Positions 1 through 8,252 of a stretch of 64,000 bases of DNA are shown here, one piece after another. The translations under genes and the position numbers were made by a program. Source of the stretch: UBA1366 sp047602575 (lineage in GTDB: Bacteria; Bacillota; Clostridia; Oscillospirales; Ruminococcaceae); NCBI GenBank assembly GCA_047602575.1, contig JASGGY010000003.1, forward strand, positions 620,001 to 684,000, given 5' to 3'. How positions within the stretch are numbered: the stretch's first letter is position 1; each line of letters begins with the position of its first letter. The notes under the pieces are model-generated. The model searched no databases and had not been told where the DNA came from. It saw nothing but the letters and a program-made list of their open reading frames with translations.

Positions 1-61
1 CAATGGAGCCTTTAATGGTTTTACCGGCTGTGTCTTTCGCGATATAGGTAAAGTTTTTCAT
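1..61 (-). CDS. pilC: PilC/GspF-type inner membrane platform protein, N-terminus only
   Basis: Only the first 20 codons lie in the window; the gene runs off the left edge. The start reads MKNFTYIAKDTAGKTIKGSI. This matches the usual N-terminus of PilC/GspF, the membrane platform protein of type IV pili and type II secretion, which typically begins with an aromatic residue, YKAKD and GK..KG. A GGAGG ribosome site lies about 13 bases upstream, and a clear sigma-A promoter lies just beyond it at 105-133. The family call rests on a short stretch, so it is likely rather than certain. The remaining pilus genes would be expected to the left. Confidence 0.55.
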   Translation of the reverse strand, partial: MKNFTYIAKDTAGKTIKGSI

Positions 62-104
62 AAATCGGGGGGCACCTCCAATTGGAATATCAGCTTATTT
101 TTTA

Positions 105-133
105 ATTATATCATACACTTTCCAAAATTTCAA
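105..133 (-). promoter_or_regulatory. sigma-A promoter for the pilC-like gene
   Basis: On the minus strand TTGAAA (128-133) and TATAAT (105-110) are separated by 17 bases. They lie about 45 bases upstream of the start codon at 61. Confidence 0.7.
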
Positions 134-205
134 CAGTTTCTGAAAATCTAAACGCAGTTTTCGTAAATAAAAAACCACACTCTTTTTGTCCATCTTGACG
201 AAATT

Positions 206-757
206 TTAAACGTGTGTGAATTTTTTCGCATACAAGCGATGGGACAACATGTACAAAATAAGCAGCACCGCAGTCAGTGCCAGTCCGGTCAGTGCAGCCG
301 CACCGGTATCATCCAGCGCGCCGCGCATCCAGAAGCTGGGGTAATAGAACATCCGGTATCCCGCGCCCATTGCGCTGAATGCGGAAAATGTCCCTGCGCC
401 GTTTCCGATGAGCAGCACCGGTGCGAAATAGAGGAAGAACATCAGCAGCAGTGTGATCAGTTCGTTGACCGGGCTGTAGATTTCGTAGGCGGTGTGGAGC
501 TTTCCGTCGCGCCAGAACACCAGCCCGAGCATCAAAGCCAGCACCAGCCACGCGCCCATGCTTCCGGCGAAAGAGCCGACTGCGTATTGCGCGAATGTGG
601 ACAAATCCGAAAAGGGCAGGGCGATCTCCGCCACGAGAGAATACACGGAAACAACCACACCCGTCAGGATCGGGACAAAGACCACTGCGAACAGATTGAC
701 CAGCAGCATCAGCCCCGCGCGCTTGATTGTATGAAATACCATTGCGTTGAAATCCAT
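206..757 (-). CDS. small multi-pass membrane protein of unknown function
   Basis: 183 residues with about four hydrophobic segments (roughly 12-40, 56-80, 98-120 and 155-175) and a basic C-terminus. I do not recognise a family. The start was placed at MDFNAMVF because an AGGGGAGC ribosome site lies 3 bases before this ATG; the frame stays open further upstream but has no better site there. The gene lies between the pilC-like gene and a 69-residue membrane protein, all on the minus strand. It may be a membrane accessory protein, but nothing in the sequence fixes a role. Confidence 0.65.
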   Translation of the reverse strand: MDFNAMVFHTIKRAGLMLLVNLFAVVFVPILTGVVVSVYSLVAEIALPFSDLSTFAQYAVGSFAGSMGAWLVLALMLGLVFWRDGKLHTAYEIYSPVNELITLLLMFFLYFAPVLLIGNGAGTFSAFSAMGAGYRMFYYPSFWMRGALDDTGAAALTGLALTAVLLILYMLSHRLYAKKFTHV

Positions 758-908
758 AATGCTCCCCTGTCCGCGCATCCCGCGTTTTCAATCGTGCTTG
801 CTGCGGAAAAATCCGGCAGCATTCCGCTTACTATTATCATACAACACTTCACACAAAAAATCAAGCATTTTTTCGAAAAAATTTGAACACCTTTTCTTAT
901 ATATATGC

Positions 909-939
909 AAAAACCGCTCCGGCTTGTTCACCGGAGCGG
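909..939 (-). terminator. rho-independent terminator after the 946-1155 gene
   Basis: A nine-base-pair stem CCGCTCCGG/CCGGAGCGG (914-922 with 931-939) is followed on the minus strand by TTTTTG. It sits 6 bases past the end of the small membrane protein gene. Confidence 0.85.
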
Positions 940-945
940 CTGTGG

Positions 946-1155
946 TTATGATTTATTTTTCTTTCTGTCCGCAAAAATTGAGAGGTAGGCAGTTGCGCCC
1001 GCGCAGATGCAGAGGATGACGAGCAGGATGCGCGATGCGGTGTTTTCCACAAAATGAATACCGGGATTAAAGATGTCGAGGATGACAAAGGTAATGAACA
1101 ACATGGATAGGATCACGGAACAATGCGCAAGCGCCGTTTTGAGCAGCTGTAGCAT
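946..1155 (-). CDS. 69-residue membrane protein of unknown function
   Basis: A short protein with two hydrophobic segments (about residues 10-30 and 38-60) and a basic tail ending DRKKNKS. A good GAAAGGAG ribosome site precedes the ATG. It is the last gene of a unit with the phosphodiester glycosidase at 1172-2359, 16 bases downstream of that gene's stop, and is closed by a strong terminator. No family is recognised. Two-helix topology suggests a small membrane partner. Confidence 0.7.
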   Translation of the reverse strand: MLQLLKTALAHCSVILSMLFITFVILDIFNPGIHFVENTASRILLVILCICAGATAYLSIFADRKKNKS

Positions 1156-1171
1156 AAAAAAGCTCCTTTCG

Positions 1172-2359
1172 TTAGTCCGGCTCTTTGATGAGCAGGCAGT
1201 CGCTCAGCTCGCGTCCGCCGCCGTCGGGCAGATTATAAACCGCATCTTTAAAGGTCATAACCGCGGATTTTCCGCCGTCGAGGTTATATGCCTGCTTGCA
1301 ACCGAGCCCTTTCATCACCGCCGCAAGCTCGGTAAGGTTCATCCCCTTGGAATAACCCGGATTGCGTCCGTCAACGGTCACAAAGCAGTAATGCCCGGGT
1401 TCGTAATAGCCGATGGCGGTGCGCGGGTGGCTTTGTAAGAGATAGGAGGTGGTGTTGAATTTCGTCAGAACGTTGCCGTTTTCATCAAGCAGCTGCGGAC
1501 CAAAGCTCCATGACTGATAAGCGCCGGCGGAAACGGCGGCGTCCACGTCAAAATCATTGGGCGAATAGGTTTTCATCGTGCCGTCGTAAAACAAAATGCA
1601 CACATCGCTACTGTTGAGGGTATCGCGGTAGAGCGTGCCGTTTCGGATGACGACGCCGGTGTTGCTGTTGCCGTAATAATCGCCTGCGACGGCGATAATG
1701 GCGTCGTTGTCGGCGTCCATGCCGGTGAGCAGCTGGGTGATGTTTTTACCGTATTTGCCCTGCGCAAACGCGGTGCGGAAGGATTCAATTTTGGCTATGT
1801 AGACATCGGCAACGAAGTAGGTGATCTTGTTGCTTCCGCTGCCGGTTTCGTGCTTGGTAATGGTGACGGAAACGTCGTTGCTGAGATAGCTGTTCGCAGT
1901 CTGGGTCACGGTGTTCTGATTGCCGGTCGGGGTTGTGGCTGCGGGTGTGGTTTGGGTCGGGGTTTCGGTTGTGGTTGCGGGGTTGGTTTTGGTTGGGGTT
2001 TTGGTCGTGGTTGCGGGTTTGGTTGTGGTGGCTGCGTCGGAAGAATCGTCGTCGGGCTTTGAACTGTCGTCGGCCGTGGTTTCGGCAGAAGTATCGGCGC
2101 TTGTACCGATGGTTGTGGCGGCGGTATCAGCCGCGGAGGACGAATCCGACCCGAACCGCGATGCAAATGCATCCGCCATTTTGCTTTCATTGGAATAAGC
2201 ATCCTTGCTGATGACGAGGATGCCGTTCTGATCGCCTTCTTTAGGCAGCCAGAGATAGAACAGCGCGAATACGCCCAGCACAACCGCGGCAAGCACCAGA
2301 TCAAGCAGAATCAGCAGCGGGAACGCAAGCGGCTTGCGCAGGAAGGTTGGTTTTTCCAT
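1172..2359 (-). CDS. membrane-anchored phosphodiester glycosidase (NAGPA domain) protein
   Basis: 395 residues. A single transmembrane helix near 12-34 is followed by a Thr/Pro/Ala-rich linker (about 80-150) with repeated TTTPT-like units, then a C-terminal domain of the NAGPA/exopolysaccharide phosphodiester glycosidase type (PF09992). The domain shows the expected pattern: AIGYYEPGHYCFVTVDGR, then NLTELAAVMKGLGC, then NLDGGKSAVM near residue 359. In the family this domain removes sugar-1-phosphodiester caps or acts on cell-surface polymers. The anchor and linker would place it outside the membrane. An AAAGGAA ribosome site precedes the ATG. The neighbouring glycosyltransferase (2404-3471) suggests a surface-glycan role. 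The exact substrate is unknown. Confidence 0.85.
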   Translation of the reverse strand: MEKPTFLRKPLAFPLLILLDLVLAAVVLGVFALFYLWLPKEGDQNGILVISKDAYSNESKMADAFASRFGSDSSSAADTAATTIGTSADTSAETTADDSSKPDDDSSDAATTTKPATTTKTPTKTNPATTTETPTQTTPAATTPTGNQNTVTQTANSYLSNDVSVTITKHETGSGSNKITYFVADVYIAKIESFRTAFAQGKYGKNITQLLTGMDADNDAIIAVAGDYYGNSNTGVVIRNGTLYRDTLNSSDVCILFYDGTMKTYSPNDFDVDAAVSAGAYQSWSFGPQLLDENGNVLTKFNTTSYLLQSHPRTAIGYYEPGHYCFVTVDGRNPGYSKGMNLTELAAVMKGLGCKQAYNLDGGKSAVMTFKDAVYNLPDGGGRELSDCLLIKEPD

Positions 2360-2403
2360 CGTTGATGTTCCTTTTTTTGAAATTTGGAAATCAGGTTCGG
2401 GGT

Positions 2404-3471
2404 TTACTCCGATATGGGCGGCTTGACCGCCGGCGGAGCTTTTGCTTTGAACACATAGACGCGCTGCACCACCATGCTTAAAACGAATAGCATTGTTTCC
2501 GTGATGAGCTTCGCGGCGAAGTTCGGCAGCCCGACGATTTCGCCGAGAAAATACACCAGCGCGGTGTTGACCGCGAGGATTGCACCCGCCAAAACCGCGT
2601 ATTTCGCGGCGGAGGTGAGAACGCGGTCGCGGCTGTTGAACACATATTTTTTGTTGAGCCAGTAATTAAAGCTTGCGCTGAACACGCGCGCGGTGATGTT
2701 GCTGACGATGATGGAGCGCCCCTTCGGCAAAAAGCCGCCGGTAATGAGCGAAAAAAGTGTGAACAGCAGGTAGTCCGCCAGAAAGCTGACAAACGACGCA
2801 GAGGAAAACTTGATGATCGCCTTATAAATCCGCGCGGAATCGCGCAGGGCGCGGAAGTGGGAGGACGAGTTCTTTTTGTCGGTATAAACGGTTTCGATCG
2901 GGATTTCGCGGATCGCGACGCCGTCGGACGCGCAGCGCAAGAGCACGTTCATTTCATACTCATAGCGCTCTCCGGCAATTTCAGCCATATAGGGAATCAG
3001 ATCGGCGGAAAACGCGCGCAGTCCGGTCTGGGTGTCGCTGACACGTACACCGCTGGCAAAGGCGAACACATAGCGCGTGACGGTGTTGCCGAATTTGCTG
3101 CGCAGGGGGATTTTTCCGGAAAATGCCCGTGCGCCGATTAAAAGCGCGCCGGGGTTGGCTGCAAGCTGCGCGCAGAGCCGGATCATGTCGTCCACCCGGT
3201 GCTGCCCGTCCGCGTCCACAAACACCACGCCGTCGGTACGGGGGTCGGGATGCGCGCTGAGATAGTCGAGCGCGGTTTTCATCGCCCTGCCCTTACCGCA
3301 ATTCTGCGCATGGGTCAGAACGGTCACATCCTCGCCGAGCGCCGCAAAAACCTCCGCTGAGCTGCTTGCATCATTGACGACCAAAACGCGGAAACCGGTT
3401 TTTTCCCGGATTTCCGCCACCAGCTCGATCAGCCGTTCGTCCGGCTCATACGCGGGGATGACAACAACCAT
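2404..3471 (-). CDS. family 2 glycosyltransferase fused to a GtrA-like membrane domain
   Basis: 355 residues. The N-terminal GT-A fold shows MVVVIPAYEPDE at the start, VVNDAS near 31-36 and the metal/nucleotide motif DADGQ at 86-90. From about residue 220 a GtrA-like four-helix domain follows (SFLADYLLFTLFSLITGG, then FNYWLNKKYVF). Such fusions resemble dolichol-phosphate-sugar synthases that load a lipid carrier and help flip it. An AAAGAGG ribosome site precedes the start. It lies 44 bases upstream of the NAGPA gene and is probably co-transcribed with it, suggesting a shared surface-polysaccharide task. The sugar transferred cannot be told from the sequence. Confidence 0.88.
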   Translation of the reverse strand: MVVVIPAYEPDERLIELVAEIREKTGFRVLVVNDASSSAEVFAALGEDVTVLTHAQNCGKGRAMKTALDYLSAHPDPRTDGVVFVDADGQHRVDDMIRLCAQLAANPGALLIGARAFSGKIPLRSKFGNTVTRYVFAFASGVRVSDTQTGLRAFSADLIPYMAEIAGERYEYEMNVLLRCASDGVAIREIPIETVYTDKKNSSSHFRALRDSARIYKAIIKFSSASFVSFLADYLLFTLFSLITGGFLPKGRSIIVSNITARVFSASFNYWLNKKYVFNSRDRVLTSAAKYAVLAGAILAVNTALVYFLGEIVGLPNFAAKLITETMLFVLSMVVQRVYVFKAKAPPAVKPPISE

Positions 3472-3635
3472 GTTTGACCTCTTTCAGCATCACGTGCCTA
3501 TGAAATTATCCGTTCTTTATCATATCCGATTTTGCGAAAAAAAGCAATGGGTTTTCGTGAAAACTGCGAAATTTCATCCGTTTTTCACAAGCGCACAAGC
3601 TGCTTTCACACAGCGAAAGCCCGCCGTTTTTTAGC

Positions 3636-3664
3636 TTGAACGCCCGCGCGGATTATGCTATAAT
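3636..3664 (+). promoter_or_regulatory. sigma-A promoter for the EamA transporter
   Basis: TTGAAC (3636-3641) and TATAAT (3659-3664) have a 17-base spacer. The start codon of the transporter follows 27 bases later. Confidence 0.75.
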
Positions 3665-3690
3665 AAAAAGAAAACAGTAAGGGAAGCATT

Positions 3691-4560
3691 ATGATTTATA
3701 ACAAAACCAAAGGCATTGTTTATATCATCCTGTCGGCGTTCTTTTTTTCGTTCATGAACCTGTTCGTGCGCCTTGCCGGGAATCTGCCGGCGCTTGAAAA
3801 AAGCTTTTTCCGCAACGCGGTGGCGCTTGTGTTTGCGGCGGCGATACTTCTGAAAAAGCGGCAGCCGTTTCGCTGGACAAGCCGGTCGAACCTGCGGGTT
3901 CTGGTGATCCGGTCGCTGTTCGGGACGCTCGGCATTATTTTCAATTTCTATTCCGTGGATCATCTGGTTTTCTCCGACGCGTCAATGCTCAACAAGCTTT
4001 CACCGTTTTTTGTGCTGGTGTTTTCGTTTTTCTTTTTGGGGGAAAAGCTGCGATTTTCGCAGGCGCTGCCGGTGGTGCTTGCGTTTGCGGGCAGCCTGTT
4101 CATCATCAAGCCGTCATTTGATAATGCGGCGCTGTTCGCGTCGGTGGTGGGGTTTTTGGGCGGATTGACGGCGGGTGCGGCTTACACGGCGGTGCGTTAC
4201 CTCGGTCAACACGGGGAAAACGGCTCGTTCATCGTGTTTTTCTTCTCGGCGTTTTCCTGCTTGGTGACGCTGCCGTTTGTGACGGTTTTTTACCAGCCGA
4301 TGACGCTTGTTCAGCTCGCAATGCTGCTGTGCGCGGGGCTGGCTGCCGCGGGCGGACAGTTCTGCATCACCGCCGCATACCGCAATGCCCCCGCGCGGGA
4401 GATCTCCGTTTATGACTACACCCAGATTGTTTTCGCGGCGGGGCTGGGCTTTGCCGTGTTCGGTCAGATGCCCGACAGCTTGAGCGTAATGGGCTATCTA
4501 GTCATCGTCGGCATGGGCGTGCTGGTCTTTTTCGGCGACAAGAAGCACCGCGACGGTTAG
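3691..4560 (+). CDS. EamA/DMT-family transporter
   Basis: 289 residues with about ten hydrophobic helices arranged as two five-helix EamA repeats. Typical features are the N-terminal GIVYIILSAFFFSFMNLFVRLAG segment, the SPFFVLVFSFFFLGEKL pattern at the end of repeat one, and YTQIVFAAGLGFAVFGQMPD in repeat two. Members export metabolites such as amino acids or purines; substrate cannot be predicted. A GGGAAGC ribosome site precedes the ATG and a consensus promoter lies just upstream. The gene stands alone, divergent from the glycosyltransferase, and is followed by a dispersed repeat. Confidence 0.88.
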   Translation: MIYNKTKGIVYIILSAFFFSFMNLFVRLAGNLPALEKSFFRNAVALVFAAAILLKKRQPFRWTSRSNLRVLVIRSLFGTLGIIFNFYSVDHLVFSDASMLNKLSPFFVLVFSFFFLGEKLRFSQALPVVLAFAGSLFIIKPSFDNAALFASVVGFLGGLTAGAAYTAVRYLGQHGENGSFIVFFFSAFSCLVTLPFVTVFYQPMTLVQLAMLLCAGLAAAGGQFCITAAYRNAPAREISVYDYTQIVFAAGLGFAVFGQMPDSLSVMGYLVIVGMGVLVFFGDKKHRDG

Positions 4561-4566
4561 CACGTC

Positions 4567-4682
4567 AAACTATAGATTGAACCATCCGCCAGAGAGGGCG
4601 TTGCCCTCTCTGGACTCTCCCACCAAGAGGGGAAAGTTGCCGTGCGCGGCAACTTTCCCCCGTTGGAAACCCGTTGCTTTTG
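4567..4682 (+). repeat. modular hairpin repeat, copy 1
   Basis: Member of a family seen seven times in this window. Hairpin A is a perfect 11-bp stem (4589-4599 with 4603-4613). A linker GACTCTCCCACC follows, then hairpin B built on AAGTTGCC/GGCAACTT, and the tail GGAAACCCGTTG. It starts 7 bases after the EamA stop in the sense orientation. Confidence 0.85.
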
Positions 4683-4820
4683 AGATAATCATGTGCTTTT
4701 CTTACCCAATTTGTGCTTTCGCTGCTGTTTTGTGATTCTATTTGGGGCACGAAAAACGAGCGTATACTTTTTCTTCAGTCTGCCGCGCCGGTTTGCCCAT
4801 GTTTTCTGGCTTTACGCAAG

Positions 4821-4852
4821 AGCCTGCCCGACGGTTGTCCGAAAGGCAGGCT
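4821..4852 (-). terminator. possible hairpin terminator after gatB
   Basis: An eight-base inverted repeat AGCCTGCC/GGCAGGCT lies 20-50 bases past the gatB stop on the minus strand. It lacks a good T-run, so termination is uncertain. Confidence 0.4.
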
Positions 4853-4871
4853 GTACTATTATAAATGGGTT

Positions 4872-6311
4872 TTATTCCGCATCGAGCTTATTCAGCACGA
4901 TTTCCTTCATCAGCGTGGGGTTCGCCTTGCCCTGCGAGGCTTTCATGCACTGACCGACCAGAAAGCCGAGCGCATTGGTTTTTCCGCCGCGGTAATCCGT
5001 CACGCTTTTTTCGTTCGCCGCCAGAATCTCCGCGGCGATCCGCTCCAGCTCCGCCGTGTCGGAAACCTGCGACAGGGATTTTTCTTTGATGATGGCATCG
5101 ATGTCTGCGTCGGCTTCGATAATGACCTCGAAAATGGTTTTCGCTGCGGCAGTGGAAATTATTCCCTTTTCGATCAAGCCGACCAGATATGAAAGCTTTT
5201 CGGGGGGCAGCGGCGTTTCGGCGACTGTCTTGCCGGTTTCGTTCCGATATTTCGCAATTTCGCCCAGCATCCACTTGGCGATGCCAGCCGGCGAGCCGTT
5301 TTTGCAAGCCGCGCACGCGTCAAAATAGTGTGCGGTTTCCGCATTTTCGGCAAGCAGCACCGCATCGGCTTTCCCGAGCCCGAGCTGCGCGATGTAGCGC
5401 GCCGCCTTGACATTGGGCAGCTCCGGAATTTCGCGCTTAAGCCTATCCACCCGCTCCTGCTCCACCACGATGGTCAGCAGATCCGGCTCAGGAAAATAAC
5501 GGTAGTCGTGCGCGTCCTCTTTGCTGCGCATCGAAATGCTTTCGCCCTTTGCGTCGTCCCAGCGGCGGGTTTCCTGCGAAATCGTTCCGCCCGCCTCGAG
5601 AATTTCAATCTGGCGCTTAACCTCAAAATCGATCCCGCGCACGGCGGCGGAGAAGCTGTTGACATTTTTCATTTCGGTACGCGTGCCGAGCGGCGCGCCT
5701 TTTTTATGCACGGACACGTTCACATCACAGCGGATCGAGCCTTCCTGCATCTTGCCGTCGCAGATGTCCAGATACAGCAGGATGGATTTGAGCGTTTCCA
5801 GATAGGCTTTGGCTTCCGCCGAGCTGCGCATATCCGGCTCTGAAACGATTTCGATCAGCGGAACGCCGCAGCGGTTGAAATCAACCAGCGAGCCCTCGAA
5901 CTTGTCGGAATGCAGCAGCTTTCCGGCGTCCTCCTCGATGTGAATCCGCGTCACACCGATGCGTTTTGTTCCGTCATTGGTTAGAATATCCACATAGCCC
6001 TTCCCGCAAAGCGGCACCTCCGCCTGTGAAATCTGGTACGCCTTGGGCAGATCGGGGTAGAAATAATTCTTCCGATCCTGCTTGCAGATGCGGTTAATCG
6101 GGCAGTTGAGCGCGTGTCCCATTTTGATGGCATAATCGACAACGGTTTCGTTAAGCGTGGGCAGCGTGCCTGGCATTCCCATACAAATCGGGCAAATCTG
6201 TGTGTTGACCTCAAGCCCGAACGCGTTTTTACAGTCGCAGTAAATCTTTGAGTCGGTTTTCAGCTCGGCGTGAACCTCCAGCCCGACGACGGTTTCATAA
6301 TCTTTGTACAT
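4872..6311 (-). CDS. gatB: Asp-tRNA(Asn)/Glu-tRNA(Gln) amidotransferase subunit B
   Basis: 479 residues, the usual length. GatB carries the kinase-like and tRNA-binding parts of the GatCAB amidotransferase, which converts misacylated Glu-tRNA(Gln) or Asp-tRNA(Asn) to the amidated form. Visible family motifs are YETVVGLEVHAEL at the N-terminus, the CDCKNAFG..N..CPICMGMPG zinc/cradle region, and the YqeY-like C-terminus ending in GFLVGQCMKAS.GKANP. The ATG of MYKDYETVV was chosen: it lies 24 bases after the gatA stop and matches family N-termini. It is the last gene of ligA-gatC-gatA-gatB. Confidence 0.96.
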   Translation of the reverse strand: MYKDYETVVGLEVHAELKTDSKIYCDCKNAFGLEVNTQICPICMGMPGTLPTLNETVVDYAIKMGHALNCPINRICKQDRKNYFYPDLPKAYQISQAEVPLCGKGYVDILTNDGTKRIGVTRIHIEEDAGKLLHSDKFEGSLVDFNRCGVPLIEIVSEPDMRSSAEAKAYLETLKSILLYLDICDGKMQEGSIRCDVNVSVHKKGAPLGTRTEMKNVNSFSAAVRGIDFEVKRQIEILEAGGTISQETRRWDDAKGESISMRSKEDAHDYRYFPEPDLLTIVVEQERVDRLKREIPELPNVKAARYIAQLGLGKADAVLLAENAETAHYFDACAACKNGSPAGIAKWMLGEIAKYRNETGKTVAETPLPPEKLSYLVGLIEKGIISTAAAKTIFEVIIEADADIDAIIKEKSLSQVSDTAELERIAAEILAANEKSVTDYRGGKTNALGFLVGQCMKASQGKANPTLMKEIVLNKLDAE

Positions 6312-6334
6312 TTTTCCATCCCTTTCGCTTGCGA

Positions 6335-7810
6335 TCAGAGCGCCGGTGTGAAGCGGTTCGTAAAGCCGCCGGCGAGGGTTTCGTAGCAATGCGCCGCCGA
6401 AAGCAGCTTACTTTCCGAAAATTTCGGACCGATGAGCTGCAGCCCGATCGGCAGTCTGCCCTTGCCGAAGCCGCACGGCACGCTGACGGCAGGCAGTCCG
6501 GCGATGTTCACCGTGACCGTGCAGATGTCAGTTGCATACATTTTCAGCGGATCGTCAGAAAACTCACCGATTTTAAACGCCGTTGACGGCACGGTCGGCG
6601 CGCAGAGGATGTCCACCTCGCCGAATGCCGCGTCAAATTCCGCGGAAATCCGCCGCTGCGATAGCTTTGCTTTCTTGTAATACGCGTCGTAAAAGCCGCT
6701 GCTTAATACAAATGTTCCCAGCATAATGCGCCGCTTGACCTCGTCGCCGAAGCCCTCCGAGCGCGTTTTTTCGTATAAATCGGTCAGTCCGGCGAAATTT
6801 TCGCTGCGGAAGCCGTATTTTACACCGTCAAACCGTGCTAAATTGCTTGACGCTTCGGCGCTTGAAATGATGTAATACGCACTCAGCGCGTAATCCGTGG
6901 ACGGCAGGCTGATTTCCTTGACCACCGCGCCGTTTTCCTCCAGCAGCTTGACCGCCGCCAGGACGGAATCCTTGACCTCGCTGTCGATGCCGTCGCCGAA
7001 GTACTCCTGCGGGATGCCGATGCGCAAGCCTTTTACGTTCGAAAGCTTTAAACTTTCCGCGAAATTTTCGCTCTCACGAAATGCGCTGGTTGCATCCATC
7101 CGGTCATAACCACCGATGACGCTTTGCAGCATCGCCACGTCAGCGACCGTTTTACCGAGCGGGCCGATCTGGTCAAGCGACGACGCGAATGCCACCAATC
7201 CATACCGCGAAACCGCACCATAGGTTGGTTTTAAGCCAACAACGCCGCAATACGATGCGGGCTGACGAATCGAACCGCCCGTGTCCGAACCGAGCGTGAG
7301 GATGGCTTCGCCCGCCGCGACCGCCGCCGCCGAGCCGCCAGACGAGCCGCCGGGGATACGTGTAAGGTCATACGGGTTTTTCGTTTTCTGAAAATGAGAA
7401 TTTTCCGTTGAGGAGCCCATGGCAAACTCATCCATATTCAGCTTGCCGGTGAGGATCATCCCCGCATTTTTCACCTTTGTCACCACCGTCGCGTCAAAGG
7501 GCGGCACGTAGTTTCCGAGCATTTTCGACGCGCAGGTCGTCCGCACTCCTTTGGTGGAGATATTATCCTTGATGCCGATCGGGATGCCCGCCAGCGGAGG
7601 AAGCTGCTCACCGCGCGCACGGCGGTCGTCGATTTCCGCAGCCGCAGCCAGCGCGCGCTCGCGGGAAACGGTCAGGTACGCCTGCACCTTCCCCTCCGCT
7701 TCGTCGATCCGCGCGAACACGGATTCAGTGAGCTCCGCGGCGGAAATCTCACGCGATGCAAGCAGATCCGACAATTCTGCGGCACTTTTTTGGTATAATT
7801 TGTTACTCAA
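6335..7810 (-). CDS. gatA: Asp-tRNA(Asn)/Glu-tRNA(Gln) amidotransferase subunit A
   Basis: 491 residues. The amidase-signature subunit that releases ammonia from glutamine for GatB. The Lys-Ser-Ser triad region is intact: GIKDNI with Lys near 81, then GGSSGGSAAAVAAG and GSDTGGSIRQPA. No ATG fits. Two TTG codons are possible; the one at 7810 (reading MSNKLYQKSAAEL) is 9 bases after the AAAGGA site, whereas the upstream TTG at 7819 directly abuts it. A 163-base gap with two hairpins separates gatA from gatC, unusually long for this operon. Confidence 0.95.
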   Translation of the reverse strand: MSNKLYQKSAAELSDLLASREISAAELTESVFARIDEAEGKVQAYLTVSRERALAAAAEIDDRRARGEQLPPLAGIPIGIKDNISTKGVRTTCASKMLGNYVPPFDATVVTKVKNAGMILTGKLNMDEFAMGSSTENSHFQKTKNPYDLTRIPGGSSGGSAAAVAAGEAILTLGSDTGGSIRQPASYCGVVGLKPTYGAVSRYGLVAFASSLDQIGPLGKTVADVAMLQSVIGGYDRMDATSAFRESENFAESLKLSNVKGLRIGIPQEYFGDGIDSEVKDSVLAAVKLLEENGAVVKEISLPSTDYALSAYYIISSAEASSNLARFDGVKYGFRSENFAGLTDLYEKTRSEGFGDEVKRRIMLGTFVLSSGFYDAYYKKAKLSQRRISAEFDAAFGEVDILCAPTVPSTAFKIGEFSDDPLKMYATDICTVTVNIAGLPAVSVPCGFGKGRLPIGLQLIGPKFSESKLLSAAHCYETLAGGFTNRFTPAL

Positions 7811-7848
7811 CGGATACAATCCTTTCGTTTTAAAAATCAGTCGGTTGT

Positions 7849-7965
7849 ATTATATGTAAAGTTATTTAGCTTTACATATAAGTCAATACCCTCGAAAACA
7901 CGCGGTTTTATGGTATATCCTGCGACAGTTTATTTGCTCTGTGTGTAAAGTTAATTGGCTTTACA
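7849..7965. repeat. pair of related hairpins between gatC and gatA
   Basis: Two inverted repeats with the same core occur 80 bases apart. One has arms TATATGTAAAG / CTTTACATATA (7851-7861 with 7870-7880). The other has TGTAAAG / CTTTACA (7944-7950 with 7959-7965). Neither is followed by a T-run. Confidence 0.6.
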
Positions 7966-7973
7966 GTGAAAAG

Positions 7974-8246
7974 TCACGACTCGACCGTTTTTGGAACAAC
8001 CACACAACCAGCTTTGACAGCCGGCGCGTTCTCAAGCAGCTCCGCGCGGGTGAATTTGTTTGTAACCGCCTTGTCCGGACGCAGACGCATGGGGTTTTCG
8101 GTATCCAGTGCGAGGTCGTCGTGTAAGTCGGGAAGCTTTTCCACCATCGCGACGATGTTCTGCATATCCTGCTCAAATTTCGGCAGCTGCTCTTCCTCAA
8201 TAAAAAGGCGAGAAAGCTTGGCGATGTGCTTGATGTTAATTTCCAT
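7974..8246 (-). CDS. gatC: Asp-tRNA(Asn)/Glu-tRNA(Gln) amidotransferase subunit C
   Basis: 90 residues. GatC is the belt-like linker that stabilises the GatA-GatB interface. The N-terminus shows the family pattern IKHIAKLSRLFIEEEQLPKFEQDM, and the second half has LREDKA-like text (MRLRPDKAV) and LLENAP. A GAAAGGA ribosome site lies before the ATG, which is 6 bases after the ligA stop, so the two are likely translated from one message. Confidence 0.93.
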   Translation of the reverse strand: MEINIKHIAKLSRLFIEEEQLPKFEQDMQNIVAMVEKLPDLHDDLALDTENPMRLRPDKAVTNKFTRAELLENAPAVKAGCVVVPKTVES

Positions 8247-8252
8247 TTTATT

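Noticed and set aside
212..886. Long plus-strand ORF opposite the membrane protein
   Set aside because: No ribosome site, composition rich in His/Gln/Cys, and it lies antisense to a clear membrane protein with good start and promoter.
1850..2211. Gly/Trp/Val-rich ORFs on the plus strand
   Set aside because: They are antisense products of the Thr/Pro-rich linker of the NAGPA gene.
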